A stretch of 64,000 nt of DNA, taken from NCBI RefSeq assembly GCF_003992665.1, contig NZ_RZMX01000014.1, positions 62,001-126,000 of the forward strand, written 5' to 3'. The position numbers and the translations under genes are program-made. The notes beneath the pieces were generated by a model. The model was given only the letters and a program-made list of their open reading frames with translations. It searched no databases and was not told where the DNA came from. Origin of the DNA: Pelagibacterium montanilacus (GTDB taxonomy: Bacteria; Pseudomonadota; Alphaproteobacteria; Rhizobiales; Devosiaceae). Positions 46,842 through 56,147 of the stretch are shown here, in pieces (within the stretch, counting starts at the first letter, position 1; every line of letters begins with the position of its first letter).

Positions 46842-47961
46842 ATGCGCGCCGAAGTTCAGCGGACCGTCGACGAAATCAAGCAGGCCCTAAGCCTGCTGAG
46901 GAGGCATCTTTGACTGGGATACGGCGCAAAGACGACTGGATGCGCTGAACGCGCGATCTGAATCGGGCGATCTTTGGAACGATCCGGAGGAGGCCCAGAA
47001 GGTCATGCGCGAGCGCCAGGCGCTCGAATCGGCGATTTCCGACGTTCATTCCCTTGAGGCCGGCATTGCCGACAATGTAGAGCTGATCGAGCTCGGCGAG
47101 GCCGAGGGCGACGCAGAAGTGATCGCAGACGCGGAAGCCGCGCTCAAGGCGCTCTCGGTCACCGCTGCTCGAATGCGGGTGGAAACCCTGCTTTCGGGCG
47201 AGGCCGACAGCAACGACTGCTATCTCGAGGTCCATTCCGGTGCCGGGGGCACCGAAAGCCAGGACTGGGCGCAGATGCTGTTCCGCATGTACGCCCGCTG
47301 GGCCGAACGCCGGGGCTTCAAGGTCGAGACCATCGAATACAATGCGGGCGAAGAAGCCGGCATCAAGTCCGCGACCATCCAGATCAAGGGCACCAACGCC
47401 TATGGCTGGCTCAAGACCGAGAGCGGCGTGCATCGGCTTGTGCGCATTTCGCCCTATGACAGCCAGGCACGCCGGCACACAAGCTTCTCGAGCGTCTGGG
47501 TGTACCCGGTGATCGACGACACGATCGATATCGATGTCAACGAATCCGATTGCCGGATCGATACCTACCGGGCTTCGGGCGCTGGCGGGCAGCACGTGAA
47601 CACCACCGATTCCGCTGTTCGGATCACCCACATTCCGACGGGAATCGTGGTCCAGTGCCAGAATGAGCGGTCCCAGCACAAGAACCGGGCCCAGGCCTGG
47701 GACATGCTGCGTGCGCGTCTCTATGAGCTCGAGCTGCAAAAGCGCGAGGATGCGGCCAATGCGGAAGCCGCGTCCAAGACTGAGATCGGCTGGGGGCACC
47801 AGATTCGCTCCTACGTGCTCCAGCCCTATCAGCTCGTGAAGGATCTTCGCACGCAGGTGGAAAGCACCGCGCCTCAGGACGTGCTCGATGGCGATCTCGA
47901 TCCGTTCATGGAGGCATCGCTCGCCCAGCGGGTCGGTGCAGAAACCGACGACGAGGCTTAA
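46842..47961 (+). CDS. prfB: Peptide chain release factor 2, with programmed +1 frameshift
   Basis: RF2 recognises UGA and UAA. Translation begins at ATG 46842 (AAAAGGAGCGGGA upstream); 23 codons later an in-frame TGA (46911-46913) occurs in CTTTGAC, preceded by an internal Shine-Dalgarno-like AGGAGG. This is the conserved autoregulatory site where low RF2 lets the ribosome slip +1 and read GAC. The product is then 372 residues. GGQ motif ([17 protein letters not shown]) for peptidyl-tRNA hydrolysis is intact. The codon-recognition tripeptide reads SPY ([17 protein letters not shown]), not SPF as in E. coli. Confidence 0.96.
46899..46914 (+). promoter_or_regulatory. RF2 +1 recoding site
   Basis: AGGAGG, three bases, then CTTTGAC: the internal Shine-Dalgarno-like sequence, slippery CUU and in-frame UGA stop are arranged as in E. 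coli prfB. Ribosome slippage at CUU shifts to GAC and the downstream 349 codons. Confidence 0.93.
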
Positions 47962-47989
47962 GCCGGGGGCTGCATGAAAGGGAGCCGTG

Positions 47990-48607
47990 GTGAGCGAGCC
48001 ATCATCCGATGCGATCATCGGCCTTTATGAACGCCACGCAGATGCATGGGAGCGCGTCCGCCAGCGCGCTACGCGTCCCCCAGGGGAAGAGGTCTGGGTT
48101 GGGAAGTTCGCGAGCCTCGCGGTGCCGGGCGCCCGCTTGCTCGATCTGGGCTGCGGGTCCGGCGAGCCCATTGCCGCCGACCTTCACGACGCCGGCTTCG
48201 CCGTTACCGGCGTCGACGCTTCACCATCGCTGATCTCGGCGTGTCGTCGCCGGTTGCCCGATCACGAGTGGATCGTCGCGGACATGCGCACGCTCGATCT
48301 GGGATGCCGCTTCGGCGGTATTATCGCCTGGCACAGCATTTTCCATCTCACGCCTGGCGCGCAGCGAGAGATGTTCTCCATCCTCGTCCGGCATCTGGCA
48401 CCGGGTGCACCCTTGATGTTCACCAGCGGACCCCGGCATGGGGTGAGCATGGGCACTTGGCAGGGCGAGCCGCTCTACCACGCAAGCCTTGATGCACAGA
48501 GTTACACCGACCTGCTTGTGCAGAGCGGGATGAAGGTGGTCGATCATGTGGTGGAAGACCCCGAGTGCGGCGGCGCTACGGTCTGGCTGGCCGTGAGCCA
48601 GACCTGA
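47990..48607 (+). CDS. Class I SAM-dependent methyltransferase
   Basis: 205 residues. The Rossmann methyltransferase motifs are present: LLDLGCGSGEPIAADL (SAM loop), FAVTGVDASPSLI, WIVADMRTLD and FGGIIAWHSIFHLTP. The substrate is unknown. GGGAG lies seven bases before GTG 47990; an adjacent GTG at 47987 is possible. It lies 28 bases after prfB, but this need not imply methylation of RF2, for which PrmC is the known enzyme and is a different family. Confidence 0.87.
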   Translation: MSEPSSDAIIGLYERHADAWERVRQRATRPPGEEVWVGKFASLAVPGARLLDLGCGSGEPIAADLHDAGFAVTGVDASPSLISACRRRLPDHEWIVADMRTLDLGCRFGGIIAWHSIFHLTPGAQREMFSILVRHLAPGAPLMFTSGPRHGVSMGTWQGEPLYHASLDAQSYTDLLVQSGMKVVDHVVEDPECGGATVWLAVSQT

Positions 48608-48625
48608 TCCGGGCGCGTCACGCGG

Positions 48626-49762
48626 CTACAGCGTTTTGATGAAGCGCTCGAGTCTGTTTCCAGCTTCCAGGAAGCGCGTGGGGTTTACCGGGCTGCCCCC
48701 GTGCCGCACTTCGAAGTGCAGGTGCGGGCCCGTGCTGCGCCCGGTCGAGCCCGAAGCCCCGATCCGCTGTCCGCCCGCCACGGTCTGGCCCTCGGACACC
48801 TCGATGCGGTTGAGGTGCGCATAGCGGGTGACCAAGCCGTTGCCATGGTCGATATCGACCATCTTGCCGTAGCCGCCCATCGTCCCGGCGCTGACCACCG
48901 TACCCGAGCCCGCCGCGAGAATGGCGGTGCCGCTGGGCGCACGGAAATCGACCCCGGCATGGAACGCCGTGCGGCCAACGAAAGGGTCGCGACGATTGCC
49001 GAAATTGGAACTTACGCTGACCGCTGATGCCACGGGCCGTTGAACAGGGGCTTTTTCGAGCGCCGCGATCGCCGAGCGATAGAGCCCGAGCGCTTCTGCG
49101 GCCATGTTGGCCTCATCGATGATCGAGGTGTCTGACAGCCCGTCCGCGGGGATGAATGGACCGCCCAAGCCCACTTCGGCGGCCTGGTCTGCAAGACCGA
49201 CTTCGCCCAGCCCGTCGAGGATCGTGCGGGCGGTCAGCGTGGTGACGTCGGCCAGTGAGATCAGCGCGGTCCGCGTCTCCTCCTGCATGGCATAGAGCCG
49301 TTCGACGAGGTCGGAAACGCCGGCGGACGCCGTCGCGGCAGGGATTTCGGCAGCTATGGCCGCGGTCTCGTTTCCATGAATGCCCAGCCCGATATCCTGC
49401 GCCAGTTCGGCAAGCATGCGAACATATTGGTGCTGCTCGGAAAGTGCCTCCTGCTGCTCGACGAGATCGTGCATCTGCAGGTTGAGGTCGCCCATCTGGG
49501 CATACTGCCGCGAGTGCAGGCGATCGACGTCCAGCCTCAGATCGACGATTCGCTGCTCGTAGGCGGCGATCTGACCGGAATTGTCGTCGGTCAGGACGGA
49601 CTGGATCTCGGGGGCGAAATAGAGCGCCAACCCAGTTGCGACATTGGTGGTGCACAGGGCGGTGAAGACCGACAGCACCGCAATGCGCCCGATCCGGCCC
49701 GCCCTGTGTTCGCTGTCGGCCAGACCTGACGTCCTGGCCCGTCTCGCCCGGAATATCCGCAA
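48626..49762 (-). CDS. M23-family peptidase with coiled coil
   Basis: 378 residues. An N-terminal basic segment, one membrane helix (about 27-50), a coiled-coil region (about 58-105) and a C-terminal LytM domain (about 265-365). Zinc ligands are intact: FHAGVDF (H and D) and HLHF (H). It may be an active peptidoglycan endopeptidase, or an EnvC/NlpD-like amidase activator by context. The start is TTG at 49762 with GGGGGCG upstream; an in-frame stop (TAG) just beyond rules out a longer form. Confidence 0.88.
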   Translation of the reverse strand: MRIFRARRARTSGLADSEHRAGRIGRIAVLSVFTALCTTNVATGLALYFAPEIQSVLTDDNSGQIAAYEQRIVDLRLDVDRLHSRQYAQMGDLNLQMHDLVEQQEALSEQHQYVRMLAELAQDIGLGIHGNETAAIAAEIPAATASAGVSDLVERLYAMQEETRTALISLADVTTLTARTILDGLGEVGLADQAAEVGLGGPFIPADGLSDTSIIDEANMAAEALGLYRSAIAALEKAPVQRPVASAVSVSSNFGNRRDPFVGRTAFHAGVDFRAPSGTAILAAGSGTVVSAGTMGGYGKMVDIDHGNGLVTRYAHLNRIEVSEGQTVAGGQRIGASGSTGRSTGPHLHFEVRHGGSPVNPTRFLEAGNRLERFIKTL

Positions 49763-49840
49763 CGTGCGCCCCCGATTGGCTGAATTCCGCTAGGGCTACA
49801 CTATGGGCGATCGTGGTTAACAAAGCGCCAATGCGCTGTT

Positions 49841-50302
49841 TCAGCCCAATTCCTTAAGAACGCGATCGACGTGGCCCTTGGCCCGCGTGTTGAACCACAC
49901 GCGCTCGATCTTTCCGCCGGGGCCGACAAGAAAGCTCGAGCGGATGAGGCCGACATAGGTCCGCCCGTAATTCTTCTTCTCGCCCCAAACTCCATAAGCC
50001 TCCATCGCCACGTGATCGGGATCGGCGACAAGGATGGGCGACAGATCGTGCTTTTGCCGGAACTTGGCGAGGGTTTCCGGTGTATCGGGCGAAATGCCGA
50101 CCAGCACCACGCCATGCGCGGCGAACGCGTCGGCCTGCGCGGTGAAGCCCAGGTTCTGGTCCGTGCACGCGGGTGTGTCCGCCTGCGGATAGAAGTAGAG
50201 CAGGACGGAATGATCCGCATGGTCCGAGAGGCGGAAGACTTCGGAGGTGTCGGTAGGAAGTTCGATACCCGGCGCCACATCGCCCGGTTGCAGTTTGGAC
50301 AT
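49841..50302 (-). CDS. bcp: Thioredoxin-dependent thiol peroxidase (Bcp/PrxQ-type)
   Basis: 153 residues. Reduces hydroperoxides. The peroxidatic site ADTPACTDQN has cysteine in the TP.CT pattern; position +5, where E. coli Bcp has its resolving cysteine, is G (L-G-F follows). This is the only cysteine in the protein, so it is a 1-Cys form needing an external thiol. Other blocks (VLLYFYPQ, GVVLVGISPD, LSPILVADPD, RSSFLVGPGGKI) are standard. Divergent from the AsmA-like gene. Confidence 0.92.
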   Translation of the reverse strand: MSKLQPGDVAPGIELPTDTSEVFRLSDHADHSVLLYFYPQADTPACTDQNLGFTAQADAFAAHGVVLVGISPDTPETLAKFRQKHDLSPILVADPDHVAMEAYGVWGEKKNYGRTYVGLIRSSFLVGPGGKIERVWFNTRAKGHVDRVLKELG

Positions 50303-50456
50303 GGAAAAGTCCCCATTGGTTCACAATTACGCCCCGCAAAGCAGCGATGGGGCCTTTTGGCGCCTTATTCCAGCCGATATGGTCAGGCACGAGACGATGG
50401 CGGCTTAGCCGATTCTCGATTACGCGACATCAGTTGAACCGGATCATCGGCGGACA

Positions 50457-53400
50457 GTGAACCAGCCCGTAAGCCCCGATAGAGAACGATTCCGGGCGCG
50501 CCGGGCCCATCGGGGCCTACGCGCACTCTATGTCGTCCTCGCGGTTCTCTTTGTTATCGTCGCCCTTGTCTATGGGCGCCTTCTGTTCGGCCCGATCTCG
50601 CTGGGCTTTTTGTCCGAGCGCGCCCAGACACTGGTCGCCAGCGTCCTCGACGAGAGCTATGAGGTGGAGTGGGAGGAGTTCGGTCTCTCGCTTTCCGGGC
50701 CGTTCTCGCCGGTGTTCCGGCTCGGCGAGGTCAATCTGCGCGAGCGCGGCTCCACCGCCGAAATCACCATGGATGCCCTCGAGATCGGCGTGTCCCCGCT
50801 CGGCGCACTCACTGGTCAGCCCCAGGCGCGGATCGCGCTGGTCGGAGCGCATTTCCAGACCGTCCAGGACCTCATGGGGCCCCGGCTCGGAAGCTTCTCG
50901 GTCAGTGTCGATGAGCAGACAGGTGAAACGCTGGTCGAAATCCAGGAAGCGGCGTCCGACCAACCTATGGTCCGCATCCGCCGCGAAGGCCTCTCGCTCG
51001 GTGGAGCGGCGGAGGCCGCAGGGGCCAGCGGCCTGCGATCGGACAACGAGCGGCTGATCGCCAATGTCGAGGCCATGAATCTCGCGCTGGCGGATATGCG
51101 CCGGCACGGCGACAGCGGGCAGGTTTCGCGCATATCGGTCCGCGATGCGTCGGTGGGCGTGCTCGATCCGGTGTTCGGGCTCTACAAGGAGTTCGACAAT
51201 GTCGATGCGCGTATCCGCTTCGGCTCCGAGGATGGCGAGGTTTCCGGGACGTTCTCGGCCCGTATCGCCGGCCGCACTATGGAAGGCACGTTTGCGCGTC
51301 GATTGACCGGTGACGGTCCCCAGATTACCGGCAGCATCGAGAACCTGGACTTTGCCACGCTTGTTCCGTTCCTCGATGATGCCGATGGCCTTGCCGCCTT
51401 GCGCGGCGCCGGCACCATGACGGCGGAGATCGGCTTTTCCCCAGAAGACGGCAGCGTGCGCGAGGGCCGTTTCCAGGCGGACCTCACCGGCACGCGCCTG
51501 CGCATGAATACCGACTACTTTCCCGTCCAGACCGACCCGTTCGACGTGGTGTGGTCGCCGCAGGACGCGCGGTTCCATTTCGACGATGTGGCGGTCATCA
51601 TCGGGAAAAGCCGGGGCATTGTCACCGGGGACGTGGTTCTGGGATTTGACCGCCAGTTCGGCCCCACGCTCGGCATGTCCGTGCGCGCCCGCGACGTCTA
51701 TCTGCAGCCCGAGGACATGCACGCGCCCGACGAGCCATTTGATCTCTTCAGCTTCGAAGGCTGGGCCGCACCGCTGTACGGCGCGCTGGGCGTGGACCGG
51801 CTGGTCGCTGCTCGGGAAGGCGTAAGCCTCGTGGTTCAGGGCCGGCTCGATACGCTGCGCAGCGGCGTCGGGGTCGATCTGACGCTGGGTGGCAGGGGGG
51901 CTTCAGCGGACGACGTCAAGCGGCTCTGGCCCTACATATTTGCCCCCGAGGCCCGGGACTGGTTCGTCCAGTACGTTGCTGACGGCAAGGTCGAAACCGC
52001 TGACATGCGGTTCGATTTCCCCGTCGGCACCCTCGACATGGATGGCGAGCCGCGCCCGATACCCGATGGCGCCATGCGCATCGATCTGGTGGGGTCGGAG
52101 GTCCAGCTCCAGCCATTCGAGGGACTGCCCGAATTCGCGATCGAGGGGTTTTCTCGCGTCAGCCTCGTGGACAACCGGTTCACAATGGGGTTCGACCGAG
52201 CTGTGGTGGCCGGCGAGGCCGGAGATATCGTCGTCACCCACGCGGCCTATCTCAATCAGGATACGTCCGCCCCCGAGCAGGTCTTCGAGATTTCGGGCGA
52301 CATCAGCGGCTCGGTGCCTGCCCTGATGGAGCTCGCCAACAGCGACGGCCTCGACCTGCTCAGCGACGTCGAGTTCGGCTTTGATTTCGATGATCTCGTC
52401 GCCGATGTGGACGGGGACACGGCAGTGACCGCCATCGCGACCATCGCGACCGATACCACCGGCCAGGTGATCGACGCGGACTACGCGCTCAACGGCACGG
52501 TCAGCGCGCTGCGTACCCTGCGGCCGATCGACGGGGTATCGCTCGACGACATGGGGCTGGCCTTCACCGCCTCCCAGGAAGGCTTCCGCGTCACCGGCGC
52601 GGGTGAGGTCTTCGACGTGCCGCTCGAACTTCTGGCGGTCAAATCCGGCACTGGCGATCCCGAGATCACGCTGGGCGCTACCCTTGAGGTGGCGCAGGCC
52701 GAATCCTTCGGCGTTGACCTCTCGGAGTTCATGACCGGCAATGTGCGTGTCGCGGCGCGACCAATGGCTGATGGCACCTTCCAGATCAGCGCCGATCTCA
52801 CCGATGCGTCCCTGACACTGCGCGATATCGGCGTGAGCAAGGAGCGAGGCGCCGAAGGGCTCGTCAACGCGGTGATCGCGCCGGGTGAGGACACCATCGC
52901 GGTTACCCAGCTCGATCTTGGCTTCGGCAGTGTCCGGCTGCAGGGCGGACTCGCCTTCGGCTATGACGGCACTCTCGAGCTCGCCGAGTTCTCGTCCTTC
53001 CAGCTCGCCCCGGGCGACAGTGCATCCGTTGCCATGCGGCCGATCACGGGCGGCTTTGCGCTTTCGGTCACCGGAGAGCAGCTCGACATCAAGCCTGTCC
53101 TCAAGCGGTTCTTCAACCTCGAAGGAGACCAGTCCGTTGGCGCCAGCGCCGAACTGGAAGATCAGGTCTTCGACATCTCGGTCGAACTCGACCGCGCGCT
53201 GGGCTATTTCGGCACCGTGGCGCTCAATGTCGATCTCGATCTCTCGGTGCGGGGAGATGAGCTCCGGCGCGTCAACCTTGCGGCCCAGATGCCGGGCGGA
53301 CGGTCGATCTCGGCGACGACCAATTCCAACCCCGAGGGGCAGACCATCACCTACGCGTCCAACGATATCGGTGGCGTGTTGCGGTTTGTGGGCGTCTATC

Positions 53401-53936
53401 CGCGCCTCGTGGGCGGGGACGGCACCCTCGTCATGCGGTACAACGCCCGCCAGCAGCGTGATCGCGGCGAATTCGTGCTCCGCAATTTCTCCATCGTCGA
53501 CGAGGCTAATGTCGCGCAGGTGGTCGGCCAGCACCAGGACAGTCGCGCCCTGATCAGCCGGGGCAGTTCCATGAGCTTTGACTATGGCCGCGCCGAATTC
53601 ACCCGCACCGCCGATCAGATCGAGGTCATAGAGGGCGCGCTGCATGGCGACGCGGTGGGCGGCACAATAAGGGGCAATATCTTCACCCAGTCAGGCCAGT
53701 ACGACCTTGCGGGCACTTATGTGCCGCTCTTTGGGCTCAACAACGTCTTCCAGCAGATTCCGCTGCTTGGGCCGATTTTCGGCGGCCGCGACGGGGAGGG
53801 GCTGCTCGGGGTCACCTTCGCGGTCCGTGGGCCGCTCGACAACCCCGATCTTCTGGTCAACCCGGTGTCGATCCTTGCGCCGGGCATGTTCCGGTCCCTT
53901 TTCGAGTACCGGGCCTCCCGATCGGGCGATAGCTGA
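50457..53936 (+). CDS. Giant AsmA/YhdP-like (DUF3971) envelope protein
   Basis: 1159 residues. One N-terminal membrane helix (about 22-45) anchors a very long periplasmic region made of repeated beta strands, with an AsmA-like N-terminal part (SLGFLSERAQTLVASVLD, EVNLRERGSTAEITMDALEI), a DUF3971 part in the middle (WPYIFAPEARDWFVQYVADG) and an AsmA_2-like end (LGPIFGGRDGEGLLGVTFAV, RGPLDNPDLLVNP). YhdP/TamB/AsmA proteins form bridge-like grooves that move phospholipids to the outer membrane. The start is GTG. The hydrophobic groove is inferred, not seen. Confidence 0.85.
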   Translation: MNQPVSPDRERFRARRAHRGLRALYVVLAVLFVIVALVYGRLLFGPISLGFLSERAQTLVASVLDESYEVEWEEFGLSLSGPFSPVFRLGEVNLRERGSTAEITMDALEIGVSPLGALTGQPQARIALVGAHFQTVQDLMGPRLGSFSVSVDEQTGETLVEIQEAASDQPMVRIRREGLSLGGAAEAAGASGLRSDNERLIANVEAMNLALADMRRHGDSGQVSRISVRDASVGVLDPVFGLYKEFDNVDARIRFGSEDGEVSGTFSARIAGRTMEGTFARRLTGDGPQITGSIENLDFATLVPFLDDADGLAALRGAGTMTAEIGFSPEDGSVREGRFQADLTGTRLRMNTDYFPVQTDPFDVVWSPQDARFHFDDVAVIIGKSRGIVTGDVVLGFDRQFGPTLGMSVRARDVYLQPEDMHAPDEPFDLFSFEGWAAPLYGALGVDRLVAAREGVSLVVQGRLDTLRSGVGVDLTLGGRGASADDVKRLWPYIFAPEARDWFVQYVADGKVETADMRFDFPVGTLDMDGEPRPIPDGAMRIDLVGSEVQLQPFEGLPEFAIEGFSRVSLVDNRFTMGFDRAVVAGEAGDIVVTHAAYLNQDTSAPEQVFEISGDISGSVPALMELANSDGLDLLSDVEFGFDFDDLVADVDGDTAVTAIATIATDTTGQVIDADYALNGTVSALRTLRPIDGVSLDDMGLAFTASQEGFRVTGAGEVFDVPLELLAVKSGTGDPEITLGATLEVAQAESFGVDLSEFMTGNVRVAARPMADGTFQISADLTDASLTLRDIGVSKERGAEGLVNAVIAPGEDTIAVTQLDLGFGSVRLQGGLAFGYDGTLELAEFSSFQLAPGDSASVAMRPITGGFALSVTGEQLDIKPVLKRFFNLEGDQSVGASAELEDQVFDISVELDRALGYFGTVALNVDLDLSVRGDELRRVNLAAQMPGGRSISATTNSNPEGQTITYASNDIGGVLRFVGVYPRLVGGDGTLVMRYNARQQRDRGEFVLRNFSIVDEANVAQVVGQHQDSRALISRGSSMSFDYGRAEFTRTADQIEVIEGALHGDAVGGTIRGNIFTQSGQYDLAGTYVPLFGLNNVFQQIPLLGPIFGGRDGEGLLGVTFAVRGPLDNPDLLVNPVSILAPGMFRSLFEYRASRSGDS

Positions 53937-53945
53937 TCAGGCCGA

Positions 53946-55199
53946 TCAGACCGGCTTGAGCAGAATGTGGCGCTTTTTGCCCACCGAAAGCTTGATCACG
54001 CCCTCGGCAAGAATATCCCCGAGCCCCAGCGTATATTTGTCGTCCTCGACCGGGGTGTCGTTGACGCGCAATGCGCCGGCCTGGATGTGCCGCCGGGCCT
54101 CGCCATTGGAGCCGGCAAGGCCTGCTGTAACCGCCGCCGCCAAAATCCCCATGCCGCCGTCGAGGGCCGCACGGGCGACCTGGATCGAGGGCAGGGAGAG
54201 GTCGATCTGCCCGGCCTCGAACACCGTAGATGCGGTCCGTGCCGCCTCCTCGGCCTCGGCCCTGCCATGGACCATGGCCGTCACTTCGGTCGCCAGGATT
54301 TTCTTGGCCTCGTTGATGTCCGAGCCCACTCCGCCGGCGATCCGGCTGATTTCCTCGAGTGGCAGCGTAGTGAAGAGCTTGAGGAAGCGCTCCACGTCGG
54401 CGTCCTCGGTGTTGCGCCAGTACTGCCAGAAGTCGTAGACTGAAAGCATGTCGGCATTGAGCCAGACCGCGCCATTGGCCGTCTTGCCCATCTTGGCGCC
54501 AGAGGCCGTGGTCAGCAGCGGGGAGGTCAGGGCGTAGAACTGGGTGCCGAGCATGCGGTGCCCCAGGTCCAGCCCGTTGACGATATTGCCCCACTGGTCC
54601 GATCCGCCCATCTGCAGGGTGCATCCGTAGCGCTGGTTGAGTTCCACGAAATCATAGGCCTGCAGGATCATGTAGTTGAACTCGAGGAACGAGAGCGACT
54701 GCTCCCGGTCGAGCCTGAGCTTGACCGAATCGAAGCTGAGCATGCGGTTGACCGAAAAGTGCCGGCCAACCTCGCGCAGGAACTCCACATAGCCCAGCCC
54801 CATCAGCCAGTCCGCGTTGTTGGCCATCACCGCGTCCTGGGGGCCTTCGCCGAACGAGAGGAAGTTCGCGAACTTCTCCTTGATCCCGGCGATGTTGGCC
54901 GCAAGGTCCTCGGCGGTCAGCAGGCGCCGTGCCTCGTCCTTGAACGAGGGGTCCCCGATCATCCCGGTCCCCCCGCCCATGAGCGCGATGGGACGGTGAC
55001 CGGTCTTTTGCATCCAGTGCAGCATCATGATCTGCATCAGGTGCCCCACATGCAGACTGGCTGCCGTGGGATCGTACCCGATATACCCGGTCACGATCTC
55101 GCTTGCGAACTTCTGGTCGAGGCCGGCCGCATCCGAGGTCTGGTGGATGAAGCCGCGTTCGTCGAGGGTTTGCAGGAATTCGGATTTGAAGCCGGTCAT
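53946..55199 (-). CDS. tyrS: Tyrosyl-tRNA synthetase
   Basis: 417 residues, bacterial TyrRS. HIGH signature as HVGH ([14 protein letters not shown]), KMSKS as KMGKT ([13 protein letters not shown]), tyrosine pocket GGSDQWGNI, and a C-terminal S4 RNA-binding domain (about 350-417; [18 protein letters not shown]). Start at 55199 ([17 protein letters not shown]) is typical. Confidence 0.96.
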   Translation of the reverse strand: MTGFKSEFLQTLDERGFIHQTSDAAGLDQKFASEIVTGYIGYDPTAASLHVGHLMQIMMLHWMQKTGHRPIALMGGGTGMIGDPSFKDEARRLLTAEDLAANIAGIKEKFANFLSFGEGPQDAVMANNADWLMGLGYVEFLREVGRHFSVNRMLSFDSVKLRLDREQSLSFLEFNYMILQAYDFVELNQRYGCTLQMGGSDQWGNIVNGLDLGHRMLGTQFYALTSPLLTTASGAKMGKTANGAVWLNADMLSVYDFWQYWRNTEDADVERFLKLFTTLPLEEISRIAGGVGSDINEAKKILATEVTAMVHGRAEAEEAARTASTVFEAGQIDLSLPSIQVARAALDGGMGILAAAVTAGLAGSNGEARRHIQAGALRVNDTPVEDDKYTLGLGDILAEGVIKLSVGKKRHILLKPV

Positions 55200-55242
55200 G
55201 ATGGGCCTGGTGTCTTGTCGTGTCAGGGGAAGCGGAGGACGG

Positions 55243-55905
55243 TCAGCGGCCGCCGCCTGCAGCGATGTCGGCGCGGCGGCGATCGAGATAGTCGCCGCAC
55301 GATCCGATCAGGTCGTCGATCTTGTTCTCGTAGAAGTGGTTGGCGCCTTCCACGATCTGCTGCTCGATGGTGATGCCCTTCTGGGTCTTGAGCTTGTCCA
55401 CCAGCTTCTGGACGGATTCGGGCGGGGCCACGCGGTCCTTGTCGCCATGAATAATCAGGCCCGAGGACGGGCAGGGGGCGAGGAACGAGAAGTCGTAAAG
55501 GTTCTCGGGCGGGGAGACCGAAATGAAGCCTTCCACTTCCGGCCGACGCATAAGGAGCTGCATTCCGATCCAGGCGCCGAAGGAGAAGCCGGCGATCCAG
55601 CAGCCCTTGCTCTCGCGGTTGATGGCCTGAAGCCAGTCCAGCGCCGAAGCTGCGTCCGATAGCTCGCCCACGCCGTGGTCGAAAGCGCCCTGGGAGCGTC
55701 CCACACCGCGCGAGTTGAACCGCAGGACGGCAAAGCCGCGCTGCACGAACATGTAAAAGAGATTGTACACGATCTGGTTGTTCATCGTTCCACCGAACTG
55801 CGGATGGGGATGAAGAACGATCGCAACGGGCGCGTTCGGCTCCTTGCCCGGCTGGTACCGACCTTCGATACGGCCTTCGGGCCCGTTGAAAATCACTTCC
55901 GGCAT
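55243..55905 (-). CDS. Alpha/beta hydrolase
   Basis: 220 residues. Starts [17 protein letters not shown]. It has the oxyanion stretch [26 protein letters not shown], the nucleophile elbow GFSFGAW (S), an acid in [11 protein letters not shown] and a histidine in EGANHFYEN. The HPHPxxGG motif marks the small YqiA/DLH-like family of cytoplasmic hydrolases. Substrate unknown. The start at 55905 is preferred; the frame extends 41 codons upstream but that part lacks similarity and overlaps the suf operators. Confidence 0.88.
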   Translation of the reverse strand: MPEVIFNGPEGRIEGRYQPGKEPNAPVAIVLHPHPQFGGTMNNQIVYNLFYMFVQRGFAVLRFNSRGVGRSQGAFDHGVGELSDAASALDWLQAINRESKGCWIAGFSFGAWIGMQLLMRRPEVEGFISVSPPENLYDFSFLAPCPSSGLIIHGDKDRVAPPESVQKLVDKLKTQKGITIEQQIVEGANHFYENKIDDLIGSCGDYLDRRRADIAAGGGR

Positions 55906-55994
55906 TGGGGTACTACCTTGTCGAGTTATCCGCACTGCGCATGGGGGTCGTGCAAAAGCTGAGCCCGGCTTGACGAACTGCCTCGGGCTTCCTA

Positions 55995-56016
55995 AAACTG
56001 ACTTGATTGTCAGTTT
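55995..56016. promoter_or_regulatory. Inverted repeat in the suf upstream region
   Basis: AAACTGAC-TTGATT-GTCAGTTT is a perfect 8-base inverted repeat with a 6-base spacer. It shares its last three bases with the ICE box. The arrangement suits a dimeric regulator, perhaps an Rrf2-family iron-sulfur sensor (IscR/RirA/SufR type); which one is not readable. Confidence 0.5.
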
Positions 56017-56030
56017 AGAATTATTCAAAA
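56014..56030. promoter_or_regulatory. Iron-control element (Irr/ICE box) of the suf operon
   Basis: TTTAGAA-TTA-TTCAAAA matches 13 of 14 specified positions of the Irr box TTTAGAA-N3-TTCTAAA, as I recall the consensus. It lies about 118 bases upstream of the first suf gene. Irr is the haem-responsive iron regulator of rhizobial-type alphaproteobacteria and commonly represses iron-demanding pathways when iron is scarce. Confidence 0.65.
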
Positions 56031-56147
56031 CTGGATCGGGCGCGCAGAACCCGCGTTTCGCGAGGGCTCCTTTTATTTTAGGAGCGAGCCCAATTTCAAG
56101 GATTGTTTGCGGCGTGCACGTGATCAGGCGGCATACGACGCAAGTCG

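Noticed and set aside
46911-46913. prfB as a pseudogene because of the in-frame TGA
   Set aside because: The stop lies in the conserved RF2 frameshift site, so it is regulatory.
51903-53645. 580-codon open frame opposite the AsmA-like gene
   Set aside because: Antisense shadow; same reasons, and no ribosome site or neighbours.
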